A DNA stretch of 64,000 nucleotides from Firmicutes bacterium HGW-Firmicutes-11 (GCA_002840285.1 PHAE01000009.1:1-64000); one strand, 5' to 3'. Numbered from the stretch's first letter, positions 1 to 8,605 are shown. Translations and numbers: made by a program. The notes: generated by a model from the letters alone, not told the origin.

Positions 1-6
1 AAACTC

Positions 7-68
7 TTGACAAAGCTTGTGCCATGATTTATATTTTACCATAGTTAATTATTTTAACTATGGTAAAA
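7..68 (+). promoter_or_regulatory. Promoter and palindromic operator of TetR gene
   Basis: A sigma-A-like promoter is visible: TTGACA at 7-12, a 17-base spacer, and TATATT at 30-35. Starting inside the -10 box is a perfect inverted repeat, TTTTACCATAGTTAA at 34-48 and its exact reverse complement at 54-68, with a 5-base centre. The repeat ends just before the ribosome binding site GGAGAAG of the TetR gene. The placement suggests autorepression by the TetR protein; that is an inference from position and symmetry. Confidence 0.75.
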
Positions 69-81
69 TCGGAGAAGTGTA

Positions 82-660
82 ATGAAACAATCCAAAAAAG
101 ACCGCATCCATCAGGAGATCTTACAGGCTGCTAAATGGATCGTTCACAACGAAGGCCATGGTGCGCTGACGGTTCGCCGTCTAGCGGAATCAACCGGTTA
201 TTCACATACACATCTGTATTATTACTTCAAAGATCTAAACGATCTTCAATGGAGTCTACGTCTGTCCATGATCGAAGACATGGTGGATGCACTTGCGTCC
301 GATCCTGTCTCAAACCCGGACCCGGTGGAAGAGGTCATAGAAGCTTTTTTTCGCTACATGGACTATTTCTTTATTAACCCCAACGTGTTCCGCTTTTTCT
401 ATTTCTGCACTTTCATCTCCCCAGAGGTCGATGTCCGGTACCAGGAGTTGGAACAGCGTCTACAATCGTTGTGGCAGTCGACGTTTTCCCGGGCGATTCG
501 GGAAGGTGTCATTGATTCAGCCGATCTCGAACTTACAGCGAAAACGATCATCTATGCGCTGCAGGGCATGCTCCTTCTGCACATGTCAGCAAATGGCAAC
601 GCAACGCAAGAACAATGTAAAGTGGAGCTGAAGCAGTTGATCCGATATATCTTAAAATAG
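82..660 (+). CDS. TetR family transcriptional regulator
   Basis: This 192-residue protein has the size and layout of the TetR family. An N-terminal three-helix DNA-binding domain has its helix-turn-helix at about residues 28-50, including the typical segment GYSHTHLYYYFKD. The helical C-terminal part, which in this family binds a small ligand, is not recognisable further. The start is supported by GGAGAAG about 7 bases upstream. A perfect palindrome directly upstream (34-68) is the likely operator. The next two genes follow closely on the same strand, so the protein probably represses an operon of itself, a membrane protein and an acetyltransferase. The inducing ligand is unknown. Confidence 0.9.
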   Translation: MKQSKKDRIHQEILQAAKWIVHNEGHGALTVRRLAESTGYSHTHLYYYFKDLNDLQWSLRLSMIEDMVDALASDPVSNPDPVEEVIEAFFRYMDYFFINPNVFRFFYFCTFISPEVDVRYQELEQRLQSLWQSTFSRAIREGVIDSADLELTAKTIIYALQGMLLLHMSANGNATQEQCKVELKQLIRYILK

Positions 661-687
661 AATCCCTATATCCAAGGAGGCACTATC

Positions 688-1377
688 ATGTCATACGTTT
701 GCTCATCCGAATTCCGACCATTATACCGCATCGCATGGTATCTCTCCTTTGCGATGCTTCTTCTGATCCCTGCCCAAATCGTTGTGTATGTGGTTTCTCC
801 TCCGCCAGTGACCATCGATGGTTTTTTCATGCTTTTTCAGAAAAATCCCTTTCTTGGGCTTTTGAGTCTGGACTTCCTTTACCTATTCAACAATGCCATC
901 ATCGCAGTGATCTACCTGGCTTTGTTTACGCTTCTATGGAAGGAACGTCCAGTGACTGTCCTCTTAGCTTTGACATTTGGTTTGATCGGCATTGCGACCT
1001 ATTACCCCTCTAATCCGGCCTTTGAAATGTTGTCCCTGAGCAGCAAGTATGTCCAGGCACCGGCAGCGCAACTCGATATATATCTGGCAGCCGGTGAAAC
1101 GCTCCTGGCTGGATATGTCGGCACCTCATTCAATGTTTACTACGTATTAAGCACGATTTGTCTGTTGTTGTTTTCCAATGCGATCCTCCGAAGCCAGCGT
1201 TTCAGCAAAGCAACCGGTCGGTGGGGTTTCGTCTCCGGTTGTTTTATGATCATTCCATCGACAGCTGGTACTCTGGGCATGATTTTCTCGTTTTTGTCCT
1301 TGATCCCCTGGGTCGTTTTCATCGTCTTGCTGATGATTCAATTCCGTGGTATCGTTACTACGGAGGTAACATCATGA
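688..1377 (+). CDS. Multi-pass membrane protein (DUF4386-like)
   Basis: The 229-residue protein is almost entirely hydrophobic, with about six predicted membrane segments and short loops, and no catalytic motif. It resembles the DUF4386-type membrane proteins often found with TetR regulators in Bacillota, but that assignment is from general appearance. The start has an AAGGAGG ribosome binding site 7 bases upstream. It lies 27 bases after the TetR gene, and its stop overlaps the next start (ATGA), so the two downstream genes are translationally coupled. The function is unknown; control by the TetR protein is inferred. Confidence 0.7.
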   Translation: MSYVCSSEFRPLYRIAWYLSFAMLLLIPAQIVVYVVSPPPVTIDGFFMLFQKNPFLGLLSLDFLYLFNNAIIAVIYLALFTLLWKERPVTVLLALTFGLIGIATYYPSNPAFEMLSLSSKYVQAPAAQLDIYLAAGETLLAGYVGTSFNVYYVLSTICLLLFSNAILRSQRFSKATGRWGFVSGCFMIIPSTAGTLGMIFSFLSLIPWVVFIVLLMIQFRGIVTTEVTS

Positions 1378-2159
1378 TCATCGTTTCTGCCAGCGAAAGA
1401 AGCCAAATTGCCCCGTTGTTCCAGGGAATCCAGGATTCCATGGTCATCGCCTATCTACAAGGATACATGGGAACTGGTTATGTGGACCAACTTCCGAACC
1501 CTACGGTCGGGTTGATCGTCAGCGGAGAATACAGCTTTTGGGTCGGGGATTCGACATCACCGGCTGCAAGGGAGATGGCGGAAACGATCTTCGATCATGT
1601 GGAGGGGGATCAAACGACCGCCATTTATGGGGAAGACGATCTTGGATGGCGAGACTTGTTGTTGTCCATTCCCAAAAACCACCCTGTAGAGACTCCACGA
1701 TACCGGATCGCACAGAAGGATTATGTTTTCGATCGGATAACACTACAGAATTTAATCGACGCGATCCCGAAGGAGTTCGACCTGCGCCGCTTTGACAACG
1801 AGCTGTATGCCCAAGCGATGGCGGAGGACTGGTCCAGGGAATTCTGCGAAACCTTCGCCTCGGCTGAAGAGTATCTGTCCCAAGGCTTTGGTTTTGGAGT
1901 GCTTCACAATGGCAAGCTTGTGGCCGGCGCATCCTCCATGACAGTCTATGATGGAGGTTTGGAAGTCCAGGTCGCCACGAAAAATGAGTTTCAAGGAATG
2001 GGGTTGGCCATGGGATGCGCTGCGGCGCTATTGTTGGAAGCCATGGATCGCAACGTGCGCCCCTGCTGGGATGCGGCCACCTTGGTCTCAAGACATATGG
2101 CGATAAAACTAGGCTACGAATACTTGGGAGAATACTCGACGGTGTATATGCATTTGTGA
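1374..2159 (+). CDS. GNAT family N-acetyltransferase
   Basis: The 261-residue protein has a C-terminal GNAT-like region at about 150-260. It contains a small, polar strand and the segment NEFQGMGLAMGCAAALL, which corresponds to the acetyl-CoA pyrophosphate-binding loop, followed by the family's typical ending (SRHMAIKLGYEYLGEY). The N-terminal half matches the longer two-part GNAT_acetyltran type seen in Bacillota. The frame is open further upstream, but the start at 1374 has GGAGG 6 bases before it and overlaps the previous stop as ATGA. The substrate is unknown. Co-transcription with the TetR and membrane protein genes is inferred. Confidence 0.8.
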   Translation: MIIVSASERSQIAPLFQGIQDSMVIAYLQGYMGTGYVDQLPNPTVGLIVSGEYSFWVGDSTSPAAREMAETIFDHVEGDQTTAIYGEDDLGWRDLLLSIPKNHPVETPRYRIAQKDYVFDRITLQNLIDAIPKEFDLRRFDNELYAQAMAEDWSREFCETFASAEEYLSQGFGFGVLHNGKLVAGASSMTVYDGGLEVQVATKNEFQGMGLAMGCAAALLLEAMDRNVRPCWDAATLVSRHMAIKLGYEYLGEYSTVYMHL

Positions 2160-2167
2160 ACGTCAGC

Positions 2168-2650
2168 TTAACTATCCTTGCAAAGTTCGATCGCTTGTTT
2201 TCCGGTGATATGTTCGACATCGATTGCGACGATGCATGCTCGTCCGCATCCTTCCACTTCTTTGTGTTGATCCTCTTCGGATTGATCGCCAGAATACTTC
2301 TTTACCATAGCCATAAAAGCATCTTGTCTTTCATCGCCCTCCACAATTCTGGCCTTGCCAAAAGCGATCACACTTCGGAAGTAAGAAGTGTACTCCTTGC
2401 TTATAATGGTATCTTTATCTATTACGGAAAATGAAACTTTGGAGTTTTGGGCTATGGCGTCCATCTTATATCCGGTTTTTGCAGAGTGAAAATATATTTT
2501 TTCATTCAAATAGACATAGCTCAACGGGACTGCATAAGGGTACCCTTCATCCCCTTGGCACGCCAAGACACCATTTGTGCATCTGTCCATAACAGCTGAT
2601 GTGTCTTCCCTTGATAATAGCTGCTTTCTTCTTTTCATTTCTCGAAACAT
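2168..2650 (-). CDS. Pyridoxamine 5'-phosphate oxidase family protein (Nim-like)
   Basis: This protein of about 160 residues has the FMN-binding split-barrel layout of the NimA/pyridoxamine-phosphate-oxidase-like family. The N-terminal FREMKRRKQLLS is a typical start for the family. It is followed by the strand GVLACQGDEGYPYAVPLSYV and the segment IYFHSAKTGYKMDAI. Some members reduce 5-nitroimidazoles, but most have unknown substrates. A start 36 bases further upstream (2686) is open and overlaps the previous stop. The one chosen has AGAGAGG 12 bases before it and matches the family. It is probably co-transcribed with the AlkD-like gene. Confidence 0.8.
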   Translation of the reverse strand: MFREMKRRKQLLSREDTSAVMDRCTNGVLACQGDEGYPYAVPLSYVYLNEKIYFHSAKTGYKMDAIAQNSKVSFSVIDKDTIISKEYTSYFRSVIAFGKARIVEGDERQDAFMAMVKKYSGDQSEEDQHKEVEGCGRACIVAIDVEHITGKQAIELCKDS

Positions 2651-2679
2651 GGATTCCCTTACCTCTCTTTTCTTATTAG

Positions 2680-3348
2680 CTAACATCGTACATGCTTACG
2701 TTTAAAGCCGAGTCGTCCTTTCGTCGCTGCTTTTTGGATTTCTTCTGCTGCTCCGGTTCCGATGGCTGTTGCTACAGACAACGCCTTTTCATGCAGTGGC
2801 AGATAAGAAACGCCAACAGCTACAAGAAAGCGATTCATGGCGACCTGCGCCCGGGCAGGGCTGGTGTGTATTGTTTTCCGAACAATCTCGAGCATGGCAT
2901 CCAGTTTTTCCGTCTCAAACTCCTCATCCTTGCGATTGCCGATCAGCCAGCAGTAGCAACTATATCCAGCTGATACATAGAGTTCTCTCCCGTCTGCGAT
3001 CCAGCGGTCAGAAACCGCCTGCGCAATCTCAGATTCAGAGAGGGTTACCGCCACGATAAAATCTGAAATCATATAGAAATACGCGCCTTCCATCCACCGG
3101 TCATAATCTTCTATTGTCATGGCTTTGGGATTTGCGATCATCCCAGCAAGGTACATGGCATCATAATTTCCTGTCGCGTACAACGCTTCTGCAATTTCTT
3201 GGTTGATCCCTATCTGTTTTAAAAATGGCTTCATCGCTCCCGTTGCGACACCATATAGCGGCTCGCGAGCGCCATTCTGCATGTATATTTTTTTTGTCCG
3301 CGGAGAACCTAACGACTCCAGTTCTTTCAATATCGATTGAACTTCCAT
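2680..3348 (-). CDS. DNA alkylation repair protein (AlkD-like HEAT repeats)
   Basis: The 222-residue protein consists of short paired helices of the HEAT/ARM type and matches the AlkD/DNA alkylation repair family, which excises positively charged N3- and N7-alkyl purines. Recognisable features are the N-terminal LKELESLGSPRTKKIY and GVATGAMKPFLKQIG, and the helical segment of the Trp-rich DNA-binding face (DRWIADGRELYVSAGYSCYCWL). The catalytic Asp/Trp pair was not assigned with certainty. Its end overlaps the open frame of the Nim-like gene. It is transcribed divergently from the second TetR gene. Confidence 0.8.
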   Translation of the reverse strand: MEVQSILKELESLGSPRTKKIYMQNGAREPLYGVATGAMKPFLKQIGINQEIAEALYATGNYDAMYLAGMIANPKAMTIEDYDRWMEGAYFYMISDFIVAVTLSESEIAQAVSDRWIADGRELYVSAGYSCYCWLIGNRKDEEFETEKLDAMLEIVRKTIHTSPARAQVAMNRFLVAVGVSYLPLHEKALSVATAIGTGAAEEIQKAATKGRLGFKRKHVRC

Positions 3349-3437
3349 GGCATCCCCTTTCTGCTAATACCTCTTCTAATCCTTATTATACTCCCATTCT
3401 TTCAATTGTTAATCAACATTTTTGCGCATCTCGGGTA

Positions 3438-3481
3438 TTGACATGACCACCTGGTCATGATATGGTGTGACCAGGTGGTCA
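3438..3481 (+). promoter_or_regulatory. Promoter with two embedded operators for the second TetR gene
   Basis: TTGACA (3438-3443) and TATGGT (3461-3466) are 17 bases apart. TGACCACCTGGTCA fills 3444-3457 inside the spacer, and its exact reverse complement TGACCAGGTGGTCA lies at 3468-3481, directly after the -10 box. Each copy is itself nearly palindromic (TGACCA-NN-TGGTCA), so two dimers could bind 24 bp apart, one blocking the -35/-10 interval and one the start site. Autorepression by the adjacent TetR is inferred. Confidence 0.8.
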
Positions 3482-3496
3482 TTGGAGGTGATACAG

Positions 3497-4099
3497 ATGC
3501 CCAAACAAACATTTTTCAATTTGGACGAGACGAAACGCAAGGCTATCGTAGAAGCAGCATTGAATGAATTCGCAAGCCGTCCATACAACGAAGCATCGCT
3601 CAATACGATCGTTGCAACGTCGAATATCTCGAAAGGTAGTCTTTACCAGTATTTTGATGACAAAAGGGATCTCTATCTGTACCTGATTGAGCGTGCCGGA
3701 GAAGTCAAGCTTCAGTACTTGCACAAGTATAATTCCACGTTGCTCTTTGACGATTTTTTCCAAGGATTTGGTGATCTCATGAAACATGGTGTGGAATTCA
3801 ACCTGGCGAATCCGCTGTACAGCAAACTGCTGAACAGCGCTTTCAATGGTCCGCTGATCGACGAAAGCATGGCAAAAATGAAGCAGATGAATGCCGTTTT
3901 TATGGACGGTCTGATTCAAGCGGCAATTGAAAAAGGACAAGTGCGAAGCGATGTGGATCACGAGCTCATCGTCTATGTCCTTAACGCGTTGACCACTGAT
4001 TTCTCCAAATATGTTGCTGTCAAGTCAAACCTTACTATCTCGGATGCGATCGACGACTTGATGGATCTGATCAAGCGCGGCCTCGCGATCTCCGGCTAA
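3497..4099 (+). CDS. TetR family transcriptional regulator
   Basis: The protein has 200 residues when started at 3497, where GGAGGTGAT lies 7 bases upstream; an upstream open extension would run through the operator. The beginning PKQTFFNLDETKRKAIVEAA is characteristic of a Bacillota TetR subgroup. The helix-turn-helix is clear (LNTIVATSNISKGSLYQYF). Twin operators overlap its promoter, so autoregulation is very likely. The following hydrolase gene, 26 bases downstream on the same strand, is the probable co-regulated target. The ligand is unknown. Confidence 0.9.
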   Translation: MPKQTFFNLDETKRKAIVEAALNEFASRPYNEASLNTIVATSNISKGSLYQYFDDKRDLYLYLIERAGEVKLQYLHKYNSTLLFDDFFQGFGDLMKHGVEFNLANPLYSKLLNSAFNGPLIDESMAKMKQMNAVFMDGLIQAAIEKGQVRSDVDHELIVYVLNALTTDFSKYVAVKSNLTISDAIDDLMDLIKRGLAISG

Positions 4100-4125
4100 G
4101 ATCAGCAAAGAAAGGTGGTGTTCGA

Positions 4126-5013
4126 ATGCATGCATTTATAGACAACTACAGCGTGGCGATGACCGCGTTGCTTACGAAAAACTACAGATGGTTCAGTGAC
4201 AGTATCGACAGCCCTGGTTTCCGTGACCAGTTGAGAGATATTGCTATAACTTTGCCCACAGTCGAAGGCGAGAGGTTTTATGAGATCGATGCCACTTCCT
4301 CAGAGGGACGTCTTGATCCTGCATTTCATGTCGTAAAATGGCACGGTCCGGAGTACCCCACGATCATTTATCATCACGGCAACAACGAGAATCCCTTCAA
4401 TTACGGGAGAGCGAGCAAGAACACCTTCAAATCGATCTTATATAAAAACAAAGATGAGATTGATGCCAATCTCATCTCATTGCGCGCCCCCTATCACAAC
4501 AACGATATGAAGTACTATTTTAAAAAAATGGCCAGGCTGTCTGAATTCACAGCCATGCTTTCCACCTCAGTTAACCTGGTTGAATCGTTGGTTCAAATGC
4601 TTCAAAATAGCGGCTGTAGTCGTGTTGCCGTTGCCGGTCTCAGCTTAGGAGGTTGGGTGACAAATCTGCATCGAAGCTTTTATAACAGTGCGAATCTATA
4701 TATTCCCATTTTTGCAGGAGCATCCCTCGGCGAATTGTTCCTGACCTCATGCTACCAGCAGCTTTCCAGCGATCTTGCCAAAGGAAACCCGGAAATAATA
4801 AGGACTTGTCTGAATTTCGATCAAGAGTTCAAGAAAATAGAAGACGATAACGTATATCCGCTATTAGCCAAATTCGATCAAATCATAGAGTACAATGTAC
4901 AAAGCTTATGCTATGAGAAACAGCAGGTTGCCGTCATCAACAAAGGTCACATCACTGGAGCTTTGTCGTCAGATGCACTGCGAGAGCATATATTGCGCTA
5001 TGCCCTCGCTTGA
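4126..5013 (+). CDS. Alpha/beta hydrolase-like protein
   Basis: The 295-residue protein has an alpha/beta-hydrolase core. A strand ends in IIYHHGNNENPF, equivalent to an oxyanion-hole HGN motif, and a nucleophile elbow GLSLGG lies at about residues 168-173, with Ser as the probable nucleophile. A late His in KGHITG may complete the triad. There is no signal peptide, so it is probably cytoplasmic. It starts behind AAAGGTGGTG and lies 26 bases after the TetR gene, suggesting joint induction. The substrate cannot be told; esterase or thioesterase activity is possible. Its end is 12 bases from the convergent end of the chromate transporter gene, with no clear terminator between. Confidence 0.7.
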   Translation: MHAFIDNYSVAMTALLTKNYRWFSDSIDSPGFRDQLRDIAITLPTVEGERFYEIDATSSEGRLDPAFHVVKWHGPEYPTIIYHHGNNENPFNYGRASKNTFKSILYKNKDEIDANLISLRAPYHNNDMKYYFKKMARLSEFTAMLSTSVNLVESLVQMLQNSGCSRVAVAGLSLGGWVTNLHRSFYNSANLYIPIFAGASLGELFLTSCYQQLSSDLAKGNPEIIRTCLNFDQEFKKIEDDNVYPLLAKFDQIIEYNVQSLCYEKQQVAVINKGHITGALSSDALREHILRYALA

Positions 5014-5025
5014 TCTGGCACTGAT

Positions 5026-6213
5026 TTATATAATAAATCCCGCGGCCAATGCGACCACGACGATCAGTGGCGCCGGGATTTTTTTCGTAAACAAAAGTGC
5101 TACTGTAACTAGCATCACAACAATATTATCGAGTACAAAACCACTTTTTTGCATCAGGATGATCGCAGCGACGGTGATCAATCCTCCCGCAATTGCAGTA
5201 ACACCTCTTAAAGATGCTTTTATTCCCTTGATCTCCTTGACCTTTTCCCAGATAGGGTATATGAAGTAAATCAAAAGAAGTCCAGGCAAAAATATGGCTA
5301 TGCCACCAGCTACAGCTCCGATCACTTGCGTCAATGCGCTCCCGCCACGCGCCGCCATTCCACCCGCGTATGCGCTAAAGCTGAACATAGGACCTGGCAG
5401 CCCTTGTACAAGTCCAAATCCCGTGAGGAATTCCTGATTTGTCATGTACTGGTTTACCTCTACCAATTCACTGTACATCAGCGGAACGACTACTTGTCCC
5501 CCGCCGATGACCAGATATCCATAGCGATAAAAGCTTTCAAACAAATGAATGATTTTGTCATCCCAAAGATACGTTGCAATAAGACTTCCCACGGCAAAAA
5601 TTGCGAAAGCGATCAGGTATCGCCAGGGAGGGTTTATTATTACGCGGTTCCATAGATCCTTTTCTTTTGAGGCGATTACAGTTACTACTCCTCCCAAGAC
5701 AAGGACCAACGGATAGATCCAAGGTTCACGAATAAAATAGGTCGTAACTCCTCCTGCGAGCAATAATAAAAATGTGATTCGATCCGTTACGACTTTGCGC
5801 CCAATGCGGTATGCGGCTGCTATGATAAACCCGACTGCCATTGGTCCAATGTAGCGCAGACCTTCTTGCGACACGTTCAATACATCGAGGAATTCGGCTA
5901 AAAACGACAGCAACGTCATGACGATCAAAACTGGCAATGCCCACACTAGCATAGTAAAAAGCGCCAGCAACGGTCCCCCTGTTTTATACCCAATAGCAAC
6001 GATGGTTTGCGTGCTGCTTGGTCCGGGTAAAATGCCGGTCAAAGCGATCAGTTCTACCAATTCTTCCTCTGTCAAATACTTCTTCTTTACTACCAATTGA
6101 TCCGTAAATACACCGTAATGTGCTTCCGGTCCCCCGTATGCGCCCAAGGAGCAGATGAAAACATCCTTCAGGAACGTCTTCCAAGGTACTTTCTGTTGTT
6201 GTTCCGGTGACAT
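5026..6213 (-). CDS. chrA: Chromate transporter, long form
   Basis: The 395-residue integral membrane protein belongs to the CHR family, which exports chromate using the membrane potential or has related anion-transport roles. It is the long two-domain form. The N-terminal copy has the signature GILPGPSSTQTIVAIGY and the C-terminal copy has GLVQGLPGPMFSFSAYAGG. About ten to twelve membrane segments are present. True chromate specificity is not proven by sequence, since many anaerobes carry such genes without chromate exposure. The DUF3795 gene ends only 3 bases upstream, so the two are an operon. Confidence 0.85.
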   Translation of the reverse strand: MSPEQQQKVPWKTFLKDVFICSLGAYGGPEAHYGVFTDQLVVKKKYLTEEELVELIALTGILPGPSSTQTIVAIGYKTGGPLLALFTMLVWALPVLIVMTLLSFLAEFLDVLNVSQEGLRYIGPMAVGFIIAAAYRIGRKVVTDRITFLLLLAGGVTTYFIREPWIYPLVLVLGGVVTVIASKEKDLWNRVIINPPWRYLIAFAIFAVGSLIATYLWDDKIIHLFESFYRYGYLVIGGGQVVVPLMYSELVEVNQYMTNQEFLTGFGLVQGLPGPMFSFSAYAGGMAARGGSALTQVIGAVAGGIAIFLPGLLLIYFIYPIWEKVKEIKGIKASLRGVTAIAGGLITVAAIILMQKSGFVLDNIVVMLVTVALLFTKKIPAPLIVVVALAAGFII

Positions 6214-6216
6214 TGT

Positions 6217-6663
6217 CTACTCCTCTCTCCAACGATATTTTTTATTCTGGCGCAATACTTCAAGATCACAATGCATGCACAGCCCGTTGTGACAGCAGAT
6301 CACGTCGCCGCAAGTAGAGCAGCGCCACTTTTCTTCTTCGCTTTTTAAAAATTCTTCCATGCCGTTTTCCTGAATGGATCTTAGGTTTTCGATCATACTC
6401 ATGTGGTATTTGTCGCGATATCGCTTGTCCAGAGATTTCAAACGCTTACAGGGAAACGATTCGCACTCAAAACAGAATCGCACCTTCCCTTTTCCAAGCA
6501 GTTCGCAACGGTCACCCATGTGGGTGCAGTGTTCCCCTCTTGGAACACAACCGGGGCAATATTTTCTACGCAATCCTTGTCTGTTCAGATCTTTTTCCCA
6601 ACACTGGTAGGCAATACACAAACTGCAATTCATACCGCAAGGGGCAATCAACTTTTCTTCCAT
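6217..6663 (-). CDS. DUF3795 cysteine-rich protein
   Basis: A soluble protein of about 148 residues with many cysteines. It opens with the DUF3795 signature LIAPCGMNCSLCIAY, followed by further Cys pairs (YCPGC, CFECESFPC) and a C-terminal knuckle WRCSTCGDVICCHNGLCMHC. These are probably zinc or Fe-S ligands; the function of the family is unknown. Of three ATG codons, the one at 6663 matches family starts and has GAGG about 9 bases upstream; ATG 6693 would add ten residues. It is directly upstream of the chromate transporter and likely co-transcribed with it. Confidence 0.75.
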   Translation of the reverse strand: MEEKLIAPCGMNCSLCIAYQCWEKDLNRQGLRRKYCPGCVPRGEHCTHMGDRCELLGKGKVRFCFECESFPCKRLKSLDKRYRDKYHMSMIENLRSIQENGMEEFLKSEEEKWRCSTCGDVICCHNGLCMHCDLEVLRQNKKYRWREE

Positions 6664-6710
6664 AATTTCAATCCTCATAATTGTATCTTCCATACTGCCC
6701 GTCCGGCATC

Positions 6711-7134
6711 TTAGCTTACTTCAATCTTTGGATCATAGCCTTTGTCAAGGAGTCCGAGCCATACATGGCAGGCGCATATTCCTATATCAACATTTGGGTG
6801 TTCCCATTTGAAGTGTTTGTAGCCCGGTGGCATCGCTATCGTGATCGTCTGGAAGGAATCTTCAAAAGCAAATCTCCACATTTGTGATAGAGATGGTGTC
6901 GGTTTTTGCAAGAAAAGCGACATTGTCCGGTGGAGACTTCATGAATGAGTAGAGGGTTTTTGTAGGGTCGGCGTGAAAGAACCGAATCTCAACGCTATGA
7001 TCAAAAGGAACCGGCATCGTTCCAGCAAAGTCTTTTACTGCGTCAATGACATCCTGAGCAACAGGTTCCATACGAAAACTGCGAGCTGACCTCCTTGCGT
7101 CGATCGTACTCTTGATCGGGAAATGAAACTCCAT
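6711..7134 (-). pseudogene. Nitroreductase-family gene remnant
   Basis: The first part (7134 to about 6862) encodes the start of a TM1586-type nitroreductase, with IDARRSARSFRMEPV as the FMN-binding Arg segment. It has a good ribosome binding site (AAGGAGGTG). It stops after 90 residues. The adjacent reading frame (6923-6711) continues with a matching family C-terminal part containing HPNVDIGICACHVWLGLLDKG, and then ends early. Together the parts span far fewer residues than the usual 200-250, so both a frameshift and a loss of the middle are likely. This is read as a decayed gene; expression of a 90-residue fragment cannot be excluded. Confidence 0.65.
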
Positions 7135-7227
7135 TCATGACACCTCCTTGAAAATGACGCAGCAACGACCCTGTAAAATGTCAGCAATGTAAAAATACTA
7201 AGCGGATTGCTTACAACTCGCCATAAA

Positions 7228-7434
7228 TTATTGGTGGGTTACATATGCAACATCAGCAAATGCCAAGGTGATCTCAATTCCAAAGGTCAGAATCGGTATA
7301 TACAGTATAATAAATAGCAGTAAAATAGCAACCTGTCCAACCATCAGAGAGACACTGTTATGAAACAACATATTCAAAGTGCTGTCAAATACGGATCTCA
7401 TGATTCTCAGTCTCATTTCAGTAAGGACGGTCAA
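7228..7434 (-). CDS. Small hypothetical membrane protein
   Basis: A 68-residue frame with one clear membrane segment (SLMVGQVAILLLFIILYIPI) starts inside the last codons of the preceding flavodoxin-like gene. A second possible start (MRLRIMRS) lies just behind that gene's stop. No Shine-Dalgarno sequence is visible, so it would depend on coupling with the upstream gene. It fills most of an otherwise gene-free stretch between 7135 and 7417. No homologue is recognised; it could be spurious or the remnant of a larger membrane protein. Confidence 0.3.
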   Translation of the reverse strand: MTVLTEMRLRIMRSVFDSTLNMLFHNSVSLMVGQVAILLLFIILYIPILTFGIEITLAFADVAYVTHQ

Positions 7435-8605
7435 ATCGCATGGTATATGCGTTATTTGCTTTCAGCTGCTGATCCCAGAAATAGTTTGAGACTCTCTTCC
7501 CAAACAAATTGTATAGAATTACGATACCCTTACCAAATCGAACGGGCCTGGCCAATCGGCTTATATCTACTGTATTGAAGCTCCCTTCGCGCGTTAAGTC
7601 CACAATGGTCTTTACCAGTGGTTCCATCATTTTCTCTTGCGCTGCAGGTGGCCGCATCTGCAAGCCTTCCATCCCGCCCTTAATGGCTGTGCCCAGGTAG
7701 GCTCTTCCTAGTCTGAGAGCCAATTGTTCGAAGTATGCCTCAAGATAATGGGACTGACTGCTTTCCGGAAAACCAGACTGTACAAAGAAGCTTATGCTCC
7801 CTTCGGAGGGTTGAAGTTTTTCAATAAACCCCATGACGTGGGAAGGCATTGCATGTACATATAGAGGCATGAAGAGAAGAACATCTTTCTCGTTTTTAAA
7901 CGACTCTGCCCACTCATCCCACCTGTCCCTTTCCTTTAAATCACGAATCTCGACCCTGTCACCAAGGGCTTCTGCAACTTTTGCTAAAATAAGTACAGAA
8001 TTGCTACCGCTCCTTCTGGGAGAACCGTTGTAAATCACTAGCTTTTCTATTGGTTCCGTTGATCCAAAGGGTGCTGTTTGATTCTTGGCTTTTCTGGATT
8101 CTAAAAGGCGCAGTTGGAGACTGCCGTCTTTTAGAATGCGGTAAGCATTGGACTTAAAATGGTAAGCAGTCCGATACAAATAATCCTCGATGATTTGCTC
8201 CTCATTCTTTGTCAACTCTTTCGCATCATAGTAAAACACCATATCCGGATAGCGCTCATATCTGGCAGCATGATGACATTCGCCATCTACCATTTCAATA
8301 TATGGATGATAATGGGGAATCGTCCGGTCAAGAAAAGCTTTGGCTTGATGGTTGATAAACCCTTGGGCTGTGTCCATGAGTAAAATTACGGTATGACTGT
8401 TGACGTAGTCTCTGTAGAGTTCAGACGTTTGGTCCTTCATCACACATCGTCCCGGGGTTTTGAGCCAACAGTTCCAACAGCCTATACACGCAGTAATGGG
8501 CTGTTCTCCCAAACGAATAACATTCAAGGGTTCTTCATATAGGTTTTGTATGGCCTCATAGAGTTCAACATCTTTTTTCGTTCTTAGATCAATCAATGCA
8601 TTCAT
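7418..8605 (-). CDS. Tandem flavodoxin-like NAD(P)H:FMN oxidoreductase family protein
   Basis: The 395-residue protein seems to be two flavodoxin-like halves. The C-terminal half starts near residue 190 with IYNGSPRRSGSNS, the phosphate-binding loop of NADPH-dependent FMN reductases, and continues with LLFMPLYVHAMPSHVMGF. The N-terminal half has the family's CIGCWNCWLKTPGRC cysteine segment and a second-strand motif, but lacks its own phosphate loop and may not bind FMN. A GAGGAG site precedes the ATG. It is the last secure gene of a minus-strand run that starts with an XRE regulator near 10.95 kb. The substrate is unknown. Confidence 0.75.
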   Translation of the reverse strand: MNALIDLRTKKDVELYEAIQNLYEEPLNVIRLGEQPITACIGCWNCWLKTPGRCVMKDQTSELYRDYVNSHTVILLMDTAQGFINHQAKAFLDRTIPHYHPYIEMVDGECHHAARYERYPDMVFYYDAKELTKNEEQIIEDYLYRTAYHFKSNAYRILKDGSLQLRLLESRKAKNQTAPFGSTEPIEKLVIYNGSPRRSGSNSVLILAKVAEALGDRVEIRDLKERDRWDEWAESFKNEKDVLLFMPLYVHAMPSHVMGFIEKLQPSEGSISFFVQSGFPESSQSHYLEAYFEQLALRLGRAYLGTAIKGGMEGLQMRPPAAQEKMMEPLVKTIVDLTREGSFNTVDISRLARPVRFGKGIVILYNLFGKRVSNYFWDQQLKANNAYTMRFDRPY

